Assembly: GCF_038637725.1 (NCBI RefSeq) | Contig: NZ_CP152052.1 | Coordinates: 124,001-188,000 of the forward strand | Source: Psychrobacillus sp. FSL H8-0483 | GTDB taxonomy: Bacteria; Bacillota; Bacilli; Bacillales_A; Planococcaceae | DNA length: 64,000 bases | Direction of reading: 5' to 3' | Part shown: piece after piece, positions 7,883 through 15,287 of the stretch | How the letters are laid out: each line of letters begins with the position of its first letter | Position numbering within the stretch: position 1 is the first letter of the stretch | The notes under the pieces: model-generated | The model's database searches: none | What the model was told of the DNA's origin: nothing | The model's input: only the letters and a program-made list of their open reading frames with translations | Made by a program: the position numbers and the translations under genes

Positions 7883-8359
7883 ATGTTAAATTGGGCGGAT
7901 AAATTGATACAAGAGTATTCATATCATAAAAAAGAGTTGGAGCACCTAAAGGAACGATTAGATCCAATGAATCCTAAAGATAATGAAGATCTCAAAATTA
8001 TTAACAGCATGATTGATGATATGTCTTATGCACTTGAATGGATGAAAAAAGGGAGAAGACCAGGCAATCTTCATGGGGCTGATAAAAGGTCAATATATCA
8101 ACGTCGTGCATTGTTGGACATGGACTTATTTCCTACGATTGAATTGGATACAAAGCAAACTGATTTAAGTGAAGAACAGAAACAGAAGATATTAACTATT
8201 TTAATAGAGCTTTCCCATAGAGAGAGACAATGCTATTTAATGCACATGGCATATGGGATGAGTCTTACAGAAATTGCAGAGGAGCTGAATTTAAAGAAGA
8301 GAACCGTGCAACAATACATTGATCGCGCAAAGGGAAAAGTCAAAATACTCGTTTCCTGA
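7883..8359 (+). CDS. xpf: Sigma-70-like positive control factor (PBSX Xpf-like)
   Basis: A 158-residue regulator. The C-terminal 55 residues form a sigma region 4 helix-turn-helix (LSHRERQCYLMHMAYGMSLT...LKKRTVQQYIDRAKGK), while the N-terminal half is helical and charged, the architecture of Xpf, the factor that activates the late genes of PBSX. AAGGAGG precedes the ATG. It sits directly upstream of the lysis genes, where a complete PBSX element would have terminase and structural genes; I infer that here it activates the lysis genes alone. Confidence 0.85.
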   Translation: MLNWADKLIQEYSYHKKELEHLKERLDPMNPKDNEDLKIINSMIDDMSYALEWMKKGRRPGNLHGADKRSIYQRRALLDMDLFPTIELDTKQTDLSEEQKQKILTILIELSHRERQCYLMHMAYGMSLTEIAEELNLKKRTVQQYIDRAKGKVKILVS

Positions 8360-8360
8360 C

Positions 8361-8380
8361 GTACACTCGACGTATGAACC
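8361..8380 (+). promoter_or_regulatory. Candidate Xpf-dependent promoter
   Basis: The 75-nt gap between xpf and the lysis genes holds GTACACTCGACGTATGAACC, with GACGTA repeated at 8358-8363 and 8369-8374, and no good sigma-A promoter. It is placed where a late promoter is expected. This is inference from position only. Confidence 0.3.
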
Positions 8381-8434
8381 CACCTAGTAGTGAAGAGAGT
8401 TATATGCATAAGCAGAGTTGGATGGAGGTGAGAA

Positions 8435-8722
8435 ATGGAGGCATTTATCGGTTTTGGTTGCACTGTGTTGGGTTTATTAATAGGACTGCTTGCATTTGGT
8501 CGTAACCGCGACAAGGATGTGAAAGCAGATGCTGCAAAAACGGCAGTTATTGAAACTAAGCTAGACACGATTAGTAATGGTGTGGAATCGATTCGAATCG
8601 ATTTGAAAGCGAATGAGAAACAAATGGACGTATTAGCAGAACGTGTAGCACGAGTGGAGGAAAGCTCGAAGCATGCTCACAAAAGAATCGATAATCTCAA
8701 AATTATTCAGGAGGCACAATAA
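8435..8722 (+). CDS. XhlA-like membrane coiled-coil protein of the lysis cassette
   Basis: A 95-residue protein with one N-terminal transmembrane helix (about 3-22) followed by a long amphipathic coiled coil (about 35-92). Similar small proteins precede the holin in Bacillus prophages; PBSX XhlA acts with the holin in lysis, although there the membrane helix is C-terminal. GGAGGTG precedes the ATG. The holin gene starts 2 nt after the stop. The role is inferred mainly from context. Confidence 0.65.
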   Translation: MEAFIGFGCTVLGLLIGLLAFGRNRDKDVKADAAKTAVIETKLDTISNGVESIRIDLKANEKQMDVLAERVARVEESSKHAHKRIDNLKIIQEAQ

Positions 8723-8724
8723 GT

Positions 8725-8994
8725 ATGAAGATTAACTGGAAAGTACGTTTTAAAAATAAGATTTGGGTTACAGGTTTTATTGCCCAAATATTTCTATTAA
8801 CTGAACTACTTTTGATAGGTGCTCATACTGCTGGTTTAATGGATTTTCATTTAACGGAAGAAATGAAAGATTGGATATTTGCTTTTGTAAATGTAGTGTT
8901 TGGATTATTAGCGACAATGGGGATTATTCAAGATCCTACGACAAATAATTTTGCGGATAGCCCAAGAGCAATGAAATATATCGAACCAAAATAA
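8725..8994 (+). CDS. Holin, phi-LC3/XhlB type
   Basis: An 89-residue holin with two transmembrane helices (about 13-36 and 48-68) and the typical family tail IIQDPTTNNFADSPRAMKY. It would form membrane lesions that release or activate the amidase encoded next. AGGAGG lies 10 nt before the ATG. It follows the XhlA-like gene at 2 nt; a short TTCG-loop hairpin with eight T follows at about 8996-9018. Confidence 0.88.
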   Translation: MKINWKVRFKNKIWVTGFIAQIFLLTELLLIGAHTAGLMDFHLTEEMKDWIFAFVNVVFGLLATMGIIQDPTTNNFADSPRAMKYIEPK

Positions 8995-9018
8995 GCTGCC
9001 TTCGGGTCGCTTTTTTTT
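8995..9018 (+). terminator. Short hairpin after the holin gene
   Basis: AGCTGCC-TTC-GGGTCGCT (one mismatch) followed by a run of T. It may be a partial terminator between holin and amidase. Confidence 0.5.
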
Positions 9019-9101
9019 AAGGTGGTGATTGCTATGTGACATTTAGATTAGTGTACAAGGATTCTTTTCTAGTAATTCAAAACTAATATGAGGTGATAAT
9101 T

Positions 9102-9791
9102 ATGGTAAAAGTATTTATTGATGCAGGACATGGTGGAACGGATTCAGGTGCAGTAGGAAATGGTTTACAGGAGAAAAATCTAACATTGCAAATTGCCACT
9201 AGAGTCAAAGATATTCTGATTGCTGAGTATAACAATGTAAGTGTATTAATGAGTCGAACTGGGGATCAGACTTTGACGTTGACGCAACGTACAGATGCAG
9301 CTAATGCTTGGGGGGCAGATTTCCTCCTTTCAGTTCACATAAATTCAGGCGGTGGGACTGGCTATGAGGATTATGTATACCCGGGAGTAGGGGCACCTAC
9401 TACAACTTATCAAAATACGATTCATGCAGAAATATTAAAGCTTGTGAATTTTACTGATCGTGGTAAAAAACAAGAAGACTTTCATATGTTACGTGTATCC
9501 AATATGCCAGCTCTTTTGACGGAGAATGGATTTATTGATAATGCAAATGATGCGGCAAAGTTGAAAGCATCATCCTTCATTGAGTCACTGGCCCGAGGTC
9601 ATGTGAATGGAATTGCAAAGTGCTTCAATCTTCCAAAGAAAAGCACAGCAGTTTATCATACTGTAAAAAGTGGTGATACAGTTTACTCGTTAAGTGGCAC
9701 TTATGGTAGCACAGTACAACAAATTAAGGATTGGAATGGTCTGGATGCTAACTACACAATTTATATTGGACAAGTGTTGAGGGTGAAATAA
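9102..9791 (+). CDS. N-acetylmuramoyl-L-alanine amidase with LysM domain (endolysin)
   Basis: Amidase_3 enzyme that cuts the bond between MurNAc and L-Ala in peptidoglycan. Zinc and catalytic residues are visible: H in DAGHGG (about residue 10), E in EKNL, H in SVHIN and E in LTENGF. A single C-terminal LysM domain (about 184-229, YHTVKSGDTVYSLSGTYGST onwards) should bind glycan. No signal peptide is seen, so export depends on the holin. The track-like GTG start at 9093 lies inside GAGGTG; the ATG at 9102 fits better (229 aa). It ends the cassette with a strong terminator. Confidence 0.93.
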   Translation: MVKVFIDAGHGGTDSGAVGNGLQEKNLTLQIATRVKDILIAEYNNVSVLMSRTGDQTLTLTQRTDAANAWGADFLLSVHINSGGGTGYEDYVYPGVGAPTTTYQNTIHAEILKLVNFTDRGKKQEDFHMLRVSNMPALLTENGFIDNANDAAKLKASSFIESLARGHVNGIAKCFNLPKKSTAVYHTVKSGDTVYSLSGTYGSTVQQIKDWNGLDANYTIYIGQVLRVK

Positions 9792-9800
9792 AGAATGATT

Positions 9801-9834
9801 AGCCCTGCTCACATACGTGGGTGGGGCTTTTTTT
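9801..9834 (+). terminator. Terminator of the lysis cassette
   Basis: AGCCCTGCTCAC pairs with GTGGGTGGGGCT (minor mismatches), followed by seven T. Confidence 0.8.
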
Positions 9835-9875
9835 ATGGAATAATTCATTGGAAATACTATGTTAATCGAAAAAAG

Positions 9876-9925
9876 GTATTTTTTGCTCTACTAAATGTAG
9901 AACAGGTGTGTTACACTACTAGTAG
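9876..9925 (+). promoter_or_regulatory. GntR operator candidates and right flanking direct repeat
   Basis: TCTACTAAATGTAGA (9887-9901) is a 5-bp dyad with a 5-bp centre, and CTACTAGTAG (9916-9925) is a perfect 10-bp palindrome; both share the half-site CTAC and precede the GntR gene, as expected for autoregulation by a YtrA-type protein. The TTTGCTCTACTAAA at 9882-9895 is also the right copy of the direct repeat that brackets the lysis cassette. Confidence 0.5.
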
Positions 9926-9951
9926 AACAAACGGTAAGTAGGAGGAAATTC

Positions 9952-10341
9952 ATGTTTATTGAAATACAAACAAACTCATCTGTGCCAATCTATTTACAGT
10001 TAGCTCAGCAACTAATTGAAGGGATGGTTAGGGGAGACCTAAAACCAGGCGATTCGTTGCCATCGGTTCGAGCGTTTGCTGCAGACCTTGGCATGAATAT
10101 GCATACGGTAAACAAAGCCTATCATTACTTAGAGGAAAAAGAATTCATTCAAATTGTCGCAAAATCCGGTGTTATCATACAACCCAATGGGATACCAAAA
10201 GCTTCAGAGGAAGAAAAACAACAGCTTGCAGAGCAATTAAGACCTTTAATAGCGGAAGGGATGGTGCTAAATCTTTCAGAGGATGAAATGGTAGACATGT
10301 TATGTAACCTTGTTCGAGATATTAAGGAGGGTAAACAATGA
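9952..10341 (+). CDS. GntR family regulator, YtrA subfamily
   Basis: A 129-residue regulator with a winged helix at about 10-75 (PIYLQLAQQLIEGMVRGDL, LPSVRAFAADLGMNMHTVNK) and only a short helical C-terminal dimerisation part, the YtrA arrangement with no effector domain. AGGAGG precedes the ATG. The stop overlaps the next gene's start (ATGA), so the pair is translationally coupled. YtrA-type regulators usually control neighbouring membrane protein genes; that fits here. Confidence 0.9.
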   Translation: MFIEIQTNSSVPIYLQLAQQLIEGMVRGDLKPGDSLPSVRAFAADLGMNMHTVNKAYHYLEEKEFIQIVAKSGVIIQPNGIPKASEEEKQQLAEQLRPLIAEGMVLNLSEDEMVDMLCNLVRDIKEGKQ

Positions 10342-11447
10342 TCATTTTGTTATTTGGATTTATTCTTTTATTTATTACTGTTTTACAAGCGTTTATGCCG
10401 ACATTTTTGAAGCAAACAGAGGCTTTTGGGGTCTATGTACCGGAACAATATGCGAAAGAAGAAATCATCCTTCGAATGAAAAAAAGATACACCGTTGTTG
10501 TGTTTACAGCAGACCTAGTCATTTTAGCAGCCTATCTACTTTGGGCACTCACACAAAATCCAACAGAAGAAATACTTGCACTTATAAGTATGGGAGTTCT
10601 GTTTACGACTTTGTTTATTGGTATTGGGTATTACTTTACTATGCATGTACGTGTGAAGAAGCTGAAAGAAGAACAAAAATGGATGTCCAATAAGAAAGAA
10701 GTCCGTGTAGTCGATTTGCAATTTCAGAAAAAGCTTCAGTTAATACCACGAGTTGTATTTATTATTCCTATGATTGTAACAGTCGGACTCATCCTATATT
10801 CGTTTATGAAATATCCCGATATGCCAGAATTAATCCCTACCCATTGGGGGCCAAGTGGTCAGCCAGATGCGTTTAGTGAAAAGACATATTTTAGTGTAAT
10901 ATCGTTGCCGCTTATTTTACTTGTTATGCAAGGTGTGTTCCTAATGATGAGCGAAGGGATGAGGTTTTCGGGTGCAAAGATTAACCCAGCCAATAAAAAA
11001 ACGTCCGTAGTACAACAACTTGCATTTCGAAAATATACAAGCTGGTTCGCATTATTCATCACGATAAGTGTCACTCTCTTATTAGGGTATCTACACCTAC
11101 AAACAATTCATCCTGAAATCTCATCTTCATGGATTATGTTCTCCTTACCGCTTGTATTTTTAGTTTCAACATTTATTGGTGTAGCTATTTATACAATAAA
11201 GGTAGGTCAAAATGGCTCGCGCATTAAAGTAAATGGTGAGAGCGTTAGGTTAGAGAATGAAATTGCAGCAGCAAACGATGATAAATACTGGAAAGGTGGC
11301 ATGTTCTACATGAACAAAGACGATCCAAGTATTTTAGTCGAAAAACGCTTTGGGGTAGGGTGGACGCTCAACTTTGCGAAACCTTTGAGTTGGATTGTTT
11401 TTTTCGTACCACTTTTCATTATCTTAGCGATTGTATTTTTATTATAA
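10338..11447 (+). CDS. DUF1648 membrane protein
   Basis: A 369-residue integral membrane protein with about eight hydrophobic segments. The DUF1648 motif lies near 155-185 (MPELIPTHWGPSGQPDAF), a block also found in the SdpI immunity protein. The C-terminal part (YWKGGMFYMNKDDPSILVEK) looks like DUF5808. Its function is not known; it is co-translated with a YtrA-type GntR regulator, hinting at cell-envelope stress or bacteriocin resistance. It reads into a family B repeat and then a bidirectional terminator. Confidence 0.8.
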   Translation: MIILLFGFILLFITVLQAFMPTFLKQTEAFGVYVPEQYAKEEIILRMKKRYTVVVFTADLVILAAYLLWALTQNPTEEILALISMGVLFTTLFIGIGYYFTMHVRVKKLKEEQKWMSNKKEVRVVDLQFQKKLQLIPRVVFIIPMIVTVGLILYSFMKYPDMPELIPTHWGPSGQPDAFSEKTYFSVISLPLILLVMQGVFLMMSEGMRFSGAKINPANKKTSVVQQLAFRKYTSWFALFITISVTLLLGYLHLQTIHPEISSSWIMFSLPLVFLVSTFIGVAIYTIKVGQNGSRIKVNGESVRLENEIAAANDDKYWKGGMFYMNKDDPSILVEKRFGVGWTLNFAKPLSWIVFFVPLFIILAIVFLL

Positions 11448-11448
11448 A

Positions 11449-11698
11449 GGCTATGTTAAACGATCGTGTTGTTAGAGAAGAAAATTCGCTCGCTTTCCGC
11501 GGACGAACTGCCAAGCCACCTCGGGGCAACAGGATGTTGGTCACAAATCCGTTGCCACATGGATGTGGTTGCGAACTTAGGATTTGTTCCTATATGCCAA
11601 CTATGGGGTCTTGGCAGCCGGTTTTTCCAGAGGAGTCTCGCGGATTTTCGTCACAAAATAAATTCTTCTAAAAAAACAAAGCTTGATTTAACAGAGCG
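11449..11698. repeat. Dispersed repeat family B, copy 2
   Basis: The 250-bp copy runs from GGCTATGTTAAA to TTTAACAGAGC, an imperfect terminal inverted repeat. It carries TTTCCGCGGACGAACTGCC and the mirror-image GGAGTCTCGCGGATTTTCGTCAC, plus a central insert with GTTGCCACATGGATGTGG hairpins. Confidence 0.75.
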
Positions 11699-11708
11699 AT
11701 TGATAAAG

Positions 11709-11746
11709 AAAAGGGTAACTCTGATTTTTTCAGAGTTACCCTTTTT
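11709..11746. terminator. Bidirectional terminator
   Basis: Perfect 16-bp stem AAAAGGGTAACTCTGA/TCAGAGTTACCCTTTT with a 5-nt loop. A-rich and T-rich flanks let it serve both the membrane protein gene and the convergent cyclophilin gene. Confidence 0.9.
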
Positions 11747-11749
11747 CCA

Positions 11750-12190
11750 TTATTCTGCGTCGAATATTTCTACTTTTTCCATTTTCGCGCCGTTTTTCAT
11801 AGCCGTTGCTACTTCAAGGCCACTTGTTACTTTACCGAAAACAGTGTGAACGCCATTTAAATGTGGTTGTGGTGCATGCACGATAAAGAATTGGCTAGAA
11901 CCTGTGTCTTTACCAGCATGTGCCATTGATAAGCTACCAGCTTCGTGTTTGTGTGGGTTGCCAGCAGTTTCACATTTAATTGTTTTGCCGCTTCCGCCCA
12001 TACCTGTACCAGTTGGGTCTCCACCTTGACTTACAAAGCCAGGAATAACACGGTGGAAAACTACCCCGTTGTAGAATCCGCTGTTTGCTAACTCTTCAAA
12101 GTTTGCAACTGTGTTTGGTGCTTCATTTGGGAATAAATCAAATTCGATTTTTTCGCCAGAATCCATTAAGATATATCCTTTTTTAGTCAT
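11750..12190 (-). CDS. ppiB: Peptidyl-prolyl cis-trans isomerase, cyclophilin type
   Basis: Cytoplasmic cyclophilin that speeds proline isomerisation during protein folding. The catalytic segment [20 protein letters not shown] and the cyclophilin blocks [20 protein letters not shown] and FGKV are intact. Length (146 aa) matches B. subtilis PpiB, and there is no signal peptide. AAAGGAG precedes the ATG. It is monocistronic on the minus strand. Confidence 0.95.
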   Translation of the reverse strand: MTKKGYILMDSGEKIEFDLFPNEAPNTVANFEELANSGFYNGVVFHRVIPGFVSQGGDPTGTGMGGSGKTIKCETAGNPHKHEAGSLSMAHAGKDTGSSQFFIVHAPQPHLNGVHTVFGKVTSGLEVATAMKNGAKMEKVEIFDAE

Positions 12191-12269
12191 TCAAAACACT
12201 CCTTTTTCAAATAAAATCCTTCATTAGTATAGCATGAAAGTGGTACGATACAAAAAGAGGTGAATCATA

Positions 12270-12464
12270 ATGAATGGACAAAATAGAAAAGATGTTAAAC
12301 CGGGAGTAGAAGTATATATCATCTTGAAAAAAGACCAGCGATCAGGTGAAAAAACAAGAGGTATTGTGAAAGATCTCTTAACGAATTCGTCCTTCCATCC
12401 GCACGGGATAAAAGTTCGTTTAAACGATGGACAAATAGGACGTGTGTGTGAAATCATAGAATAA
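12270..12464 (+). CDS. ywbE: YwbE family protein (DUF2196)
   Basis: A 64-residue protein that matches the YwbE family almost throughout, with the signature TRGIVKDLLTNSSFHPHGIK followed by VRLNDGQIGRV. The fold is a small beta barrel like a KOW domain; the function is unknown. AGAGGTG precedes the ATG. The M20 gene starts 30 nt after its stop, so co-transcription is likely. Confidence 0.9.
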   Translation: MNGQNRKDVKPGVEVYIILKKDQRSGEKTRGIVKDLLTNSSFHPHGIKVRLNDGQIGRVCEIIE

Positions 12465-12494
12465 ATTATTGATTGAAAAGGGAGTGCAAGGCAG

Positions 12495-13598
12495 ATGCAA
12501 GTAGAAACTCAAATTTTGCAATGGTTTGATCATTTTCACAAATACCCAGAAGTAAGTTGGAAAGAATACGAAACAACGAATAAGCTGGCTGAGATACTAG
12601 ATGGGTTAAAGGTACCCTATCGACGATTCGATGATGTAACTGGATTATTGGCGGAAATTGGAGAAGGTGAAGAAGTCATTGCTGTTCGTGCAGATATCGA
12701 CGCATTATGGCAAGAAGTAGACGGAGAATATCGCGCAAATCACTCATGTGGACATGATGCTAACATTTCTATGGTGCTCGGAGCATTACTATTACTGAAG
12801 GATGAGAAGCTAAAAAAACGAATTCGCTTTATATTTCAGCCGGCAGAGGAAAAAGGTAATGGTGCAAATGCCATGATTGACCGTGGAGCGCTCGAAGGAG
12901 TAACACACTTATTTGGTGTGCACTTACGACCAATCGAAGAGCTTCCATTCGGAAAAGTGTCGCCTGCTATTCACCACGGAGCTGCAATGTTTCTTGAAGG
13001 AAAAATTAAAGGAATCGATGCCCATGGTGCACGTCCACAGCAAGGAAAAAATGCAATTGACGTAGCTGTGGCAATTCATCAAGCATTGAAAAATTTATAT
13101 TTCTCTCCATTTGAAGCTTATTCGGCCAAATTAACAAAGATCCATGCAGGTGGAGATAGTGCAAATATTATCCCGGGTACAGCATTATTCTCGATTGATG
13201 CTCGCGCACAAAAAAATGAGATTTTATTCAAAATGAAAGATCAAATAGAAAGAAACTTACATGCACTTAAACAGTTATTTGATATAGAAATGGAATGGGA
13301 ATGGCAAGATATAACACCAGGTGCTGAAGTGTCAATAGAAGCTGCTGCAATTGCTAAAGAAGGAATAATAGAAGCAGTTGGGATAGAAAATCTAGCGGAA
13401 GAAGTGATTACTTCTGGAAGTGACGATTTCCACTTCTATACGATTAAGCATCCTGAGGTAAAAGCAGCGATGATTGGAATTGGAGCGGACCTTGCGCCTG
13501 GATTACATCATCCAAAAATGAGTTTTAATCAAGATTCACTCCTAATTGGGGCCAAAGTAATCTCGAAAACGCTTACAAAAATTTCGGAAAAGGATTGA
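12495..13598 (+). CDS. amhX: M20 family amidohydrolase/aminoacylase (AmhX-like)
   Basis: Metal-dependent aminoacylase of the M20 family, 367 aa, resembling AmhX of B. subtilis. Metal ligands are seen in VRADIDAL and SCGHD, and the catalytic glutamate pair in QPAEEKGNGA. The dimerisation domain contains GIDAHGARPQQGKNAID. It probably removes an acyl group from N-acyl amino acids or short peptides in the cytoplasm. It ends about 30 bp before the TTAACG boxes of the antiporter gene, so it sits beside a putative peptide-use regulon without a box of its own. Confidence 0.85.
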   Translation: MQVETQILQWFDHFHKYPEVSWKEYETTNKLAEILDGLKVPYRRFDDVTGLLAEIGEGEEVIAVRADIDALWQEVDGEYRANHSCGHDANISMVLGALLLLKDEKLKKRIRFIFQPAEEKGNGANAMIDRGALEGVTHLFGVHLRPIEELPFGKVSPAIHHGAAMFLEGKIKGIDAHGARPQQGKNAIDVAVAIHQALKNLYFSPFEAYSAKLTKIHAGGDSANIIPGTALFSIDARAQKNEILFKMKDQIERNLHALKQLFDIEMEWEWQDITPGAEVSIEAAAIAKEGIIEAVGIENLAEEVITSGSDDFHFYTIKHPEVKAAMIGIGADLAPGLHHPKMSFNQDSLLIGAKVISKTLTKISEKD

Positions 13599-13630
13599 CG
13601 GGGCTTTCGTTTCCATTTATCATAACACTA

Positions 13631-13673
13631 TTAACGACTATTTAACGGCAATTTAGAACTGTCGCAATATAGT
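13631..13673 (+). promoter_or_regulatory. TTAACG direct-repeat box and promoter of the NhaC-like gene
   Basis: TTAACG at 13631-13636 and 13642-13647 (11-bp period) with a -10 TATAGT at 13668-13673 and no -35 hexamer: the second TTAACG occupies the -35 position. The same arrangement is found at 16555-16596, suggesting a shared activator. Confidence 0.55.
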
Positions 13674-13690
13674 AACAAAGGGGAAATAGT

Positions 13691-15130
13691 ATGGTGGAAA
13701 CAAAAAACACAACTGCTAAAAAAGAGATGTCTTTAATATGGGCAATTATTCCATTGGTAGTGATGATAGCTTGCATGTATATTGCGGTAGTACGATTAGA
13801 ACAAGGTCCACATATTCCATTAATCATAGGAACATCTGTTGCTGCGTTAGTAGCTTGGAAGCATGGATTTAAATGGAATGACATTGAAGAAATGATGTAT
13901 AAAGGGATTAAACTAGCTTTACCAGCTGTTGTAATCATTATGTTAGTAGGTTTAACAATTGGTTCTTGGATTGGTGGCGGAGTAGTTGCTACTATGATCT
14001 ATTTTGGCCTTAAAATTATTACTCCAGCATTGTTTTTAGTGACGATTTGCATAATTTGTATGATTGTATCACTTGCAATCGGTAGTTCTTGGTCCACGAT
14101 GGGAACAATTGGTGTTGCAGGGATGGGAATTGGACTTAGTATGGGAATTCCAGCCCCGATTATTGCAGGAGCGGTTATTTCAGGAGCTTATTTTGGAGAT
14201 AAGATGTCCCCTCTATCGGACACAACAAATTTAGCAGCTGGGTTAACGAACACAAATCTATTTGTACATATTCGACATATGTTCTTTACTACAGTACCTG
14301 GAATTCTTATCGCTTTATCTGTATACGGCTTTTTAGGTATGGAATATAAAGACAGCAATATCGATCAGGAGAGCATTCTTCAAACAATTTCCATGTTGGA
14401 AAAGAGCTTTGTCATTTCTCCTTGGTTATTATTAATACCAGTAGCGGTAATTGTACTTGTTGCTATGAAGGTTCCAGCAATTCCCGCATTAGTTATCGGA
14501 ATTATTTTAGGATCTTTATCTCAAGTATTTGTGCAAGGAGGAAGTCTTTCAGAGGCAATTGGGGCACTTCAAAGTGGTTTCGTTATTGAAACTGGAAATG
14601 CTATGGTAGATGATTTATTTAACCGTGGTGGCTTAGATGAAATGATGTATACTGTATCGATGACGCTTGTCGCGATGACATTTGGAGGAATACTAGAATA
14701 TTCTGGTATGCTTCAATCCATTATGAATCAAATACTTAAATTAGCAAAATCAGCAGGTACACTAGTAGCATCTACAATCCTAGCTTGTTTTACAACAAAC
14801 GCAACATGTTCAGAACAATACATTTCAATTGTTGTTCCAGCACGAATGTTTGCAAATGCCTATACGAAAATGGGATTGCATTCTAAAAACCTATCTCGTG
14901 CATTAGAGGATGGAGGAACACTTACTTCAGTCTTTATACCATGGAATACTTGCGGAGTCTTTATTTTAGGGACTTTAGGGGTAGGTGCATTTGAATATGC
15001 TCCATATGCAATATTAAACTATGTTGTACCTCTTTTATCGATTGTATATGCGATGACTGGCTTTACAATCCAAAAGTTAACAAATTCCGAAATAGCGGAA
15101 ATAAACGAAAAAGAAGCTATGCAAGCATAA
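13691..15130 (+). CDS. nhaC: Na+/H+ antiporter NhaC-family transporter
   Basis: A 479-residue membrane protein with about 11-12 transmembrane segments. Family motifs include SSWSTMGTIGVAGMGIGLSM and the SGAYFGDKMSPLSDTTNLAA block typical of NhaC, where conserved acidic and polar residues lie in the membrane. Members exchange Na+ for H+, or malate/lactate in the MleN branch. The shared TTAACG box with the dipeptide epimerase suggests that its substrate here could be an organic acid or amino acid product rather than sodium alone. GGGG precedes the ATG; a strong terminator follows. Confidence 0.85.
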   Translation: MVETKNTTAKKEMSLIWAIIPLVVMIACMYIAVVRLEQGPHIPLIIGTSVAALVAWKHGFKWNDIEEMMYKGIKLALPAVVIIMLVGLTIGSWIGGGVVATMIYFGLKIITPALFLVTICIICMIVSLAIGSSWSTMGTIGVAGMGIGLSMGIPAPIIAGAVISGAYFGDKMSPLSDTTNLAAGLTNTNLFVHIRHMFFTTVPGILIALSVYGFLGMEYKDSNIDQESILQTISMLEKSFVISPWLLLIPVAVIVLVAMKVPAIPALVIGIILGSLSQVFVQGGSLSEAIGALQSGFVIETGNAMVDDLFNRGGLDEMMYTVSMTLVAMTFGGILEYSGMLQSIMNQILKLAKSAGTLVASTILACFTTNATCSEQYISIVVPARMFANAYTKMGLHSKNLSRALEDGGTLTSVFIPWNTCGVFILGTLGVGAFEYAPYAILNYVVPLLSIVYAMTGFTIQKLTNSEIAEINEKEAMQA

Positions 15131-15137
15131 GAAAAGA

Positions 15138-15171
15138 GGAAAGTTCAGCAAAAGCGAACTTTCCTTTCTTT
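15138..15171 (+). terminator. Terminator of the NhaC-like gene
   Basis: Perfect 9-bp stem GGAAAGTTC/GAACTTTCC with a 9-nt loop and T-rich tail. Confidence 0.85.
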
Positions 15172-15177
15172 ATAAAT

Positions 15178-15287
15178 AGGAACTGTTATATTTTATTACT
15201 GTTGTTTTTTAGCATAGAATTCGCGCAGACTCCCGCAGAAAGCAAAGGATTCTACCAAAGAACAACAATTTAGTTTAATAGTCCCTA
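15178..15287. repeat. Dispersed repeat family B, copy 3
   Basis: Degenerate copy: CTGTTATA at the left end, CTGTTGTTTTTTAGCATA, CGCGCAGACTCCCGCAGAAAGC and TTTAATAG at the right. It is closest to the copy at 32.92 kb. Confidence 0.6.

Noticed and set aside
11360-11849. Two overlapping plus-strand frames of 103 and 127 codons
   Set aside because: They cover repeat B2, the terminator and the antisense of ppiB; no protein-like features.
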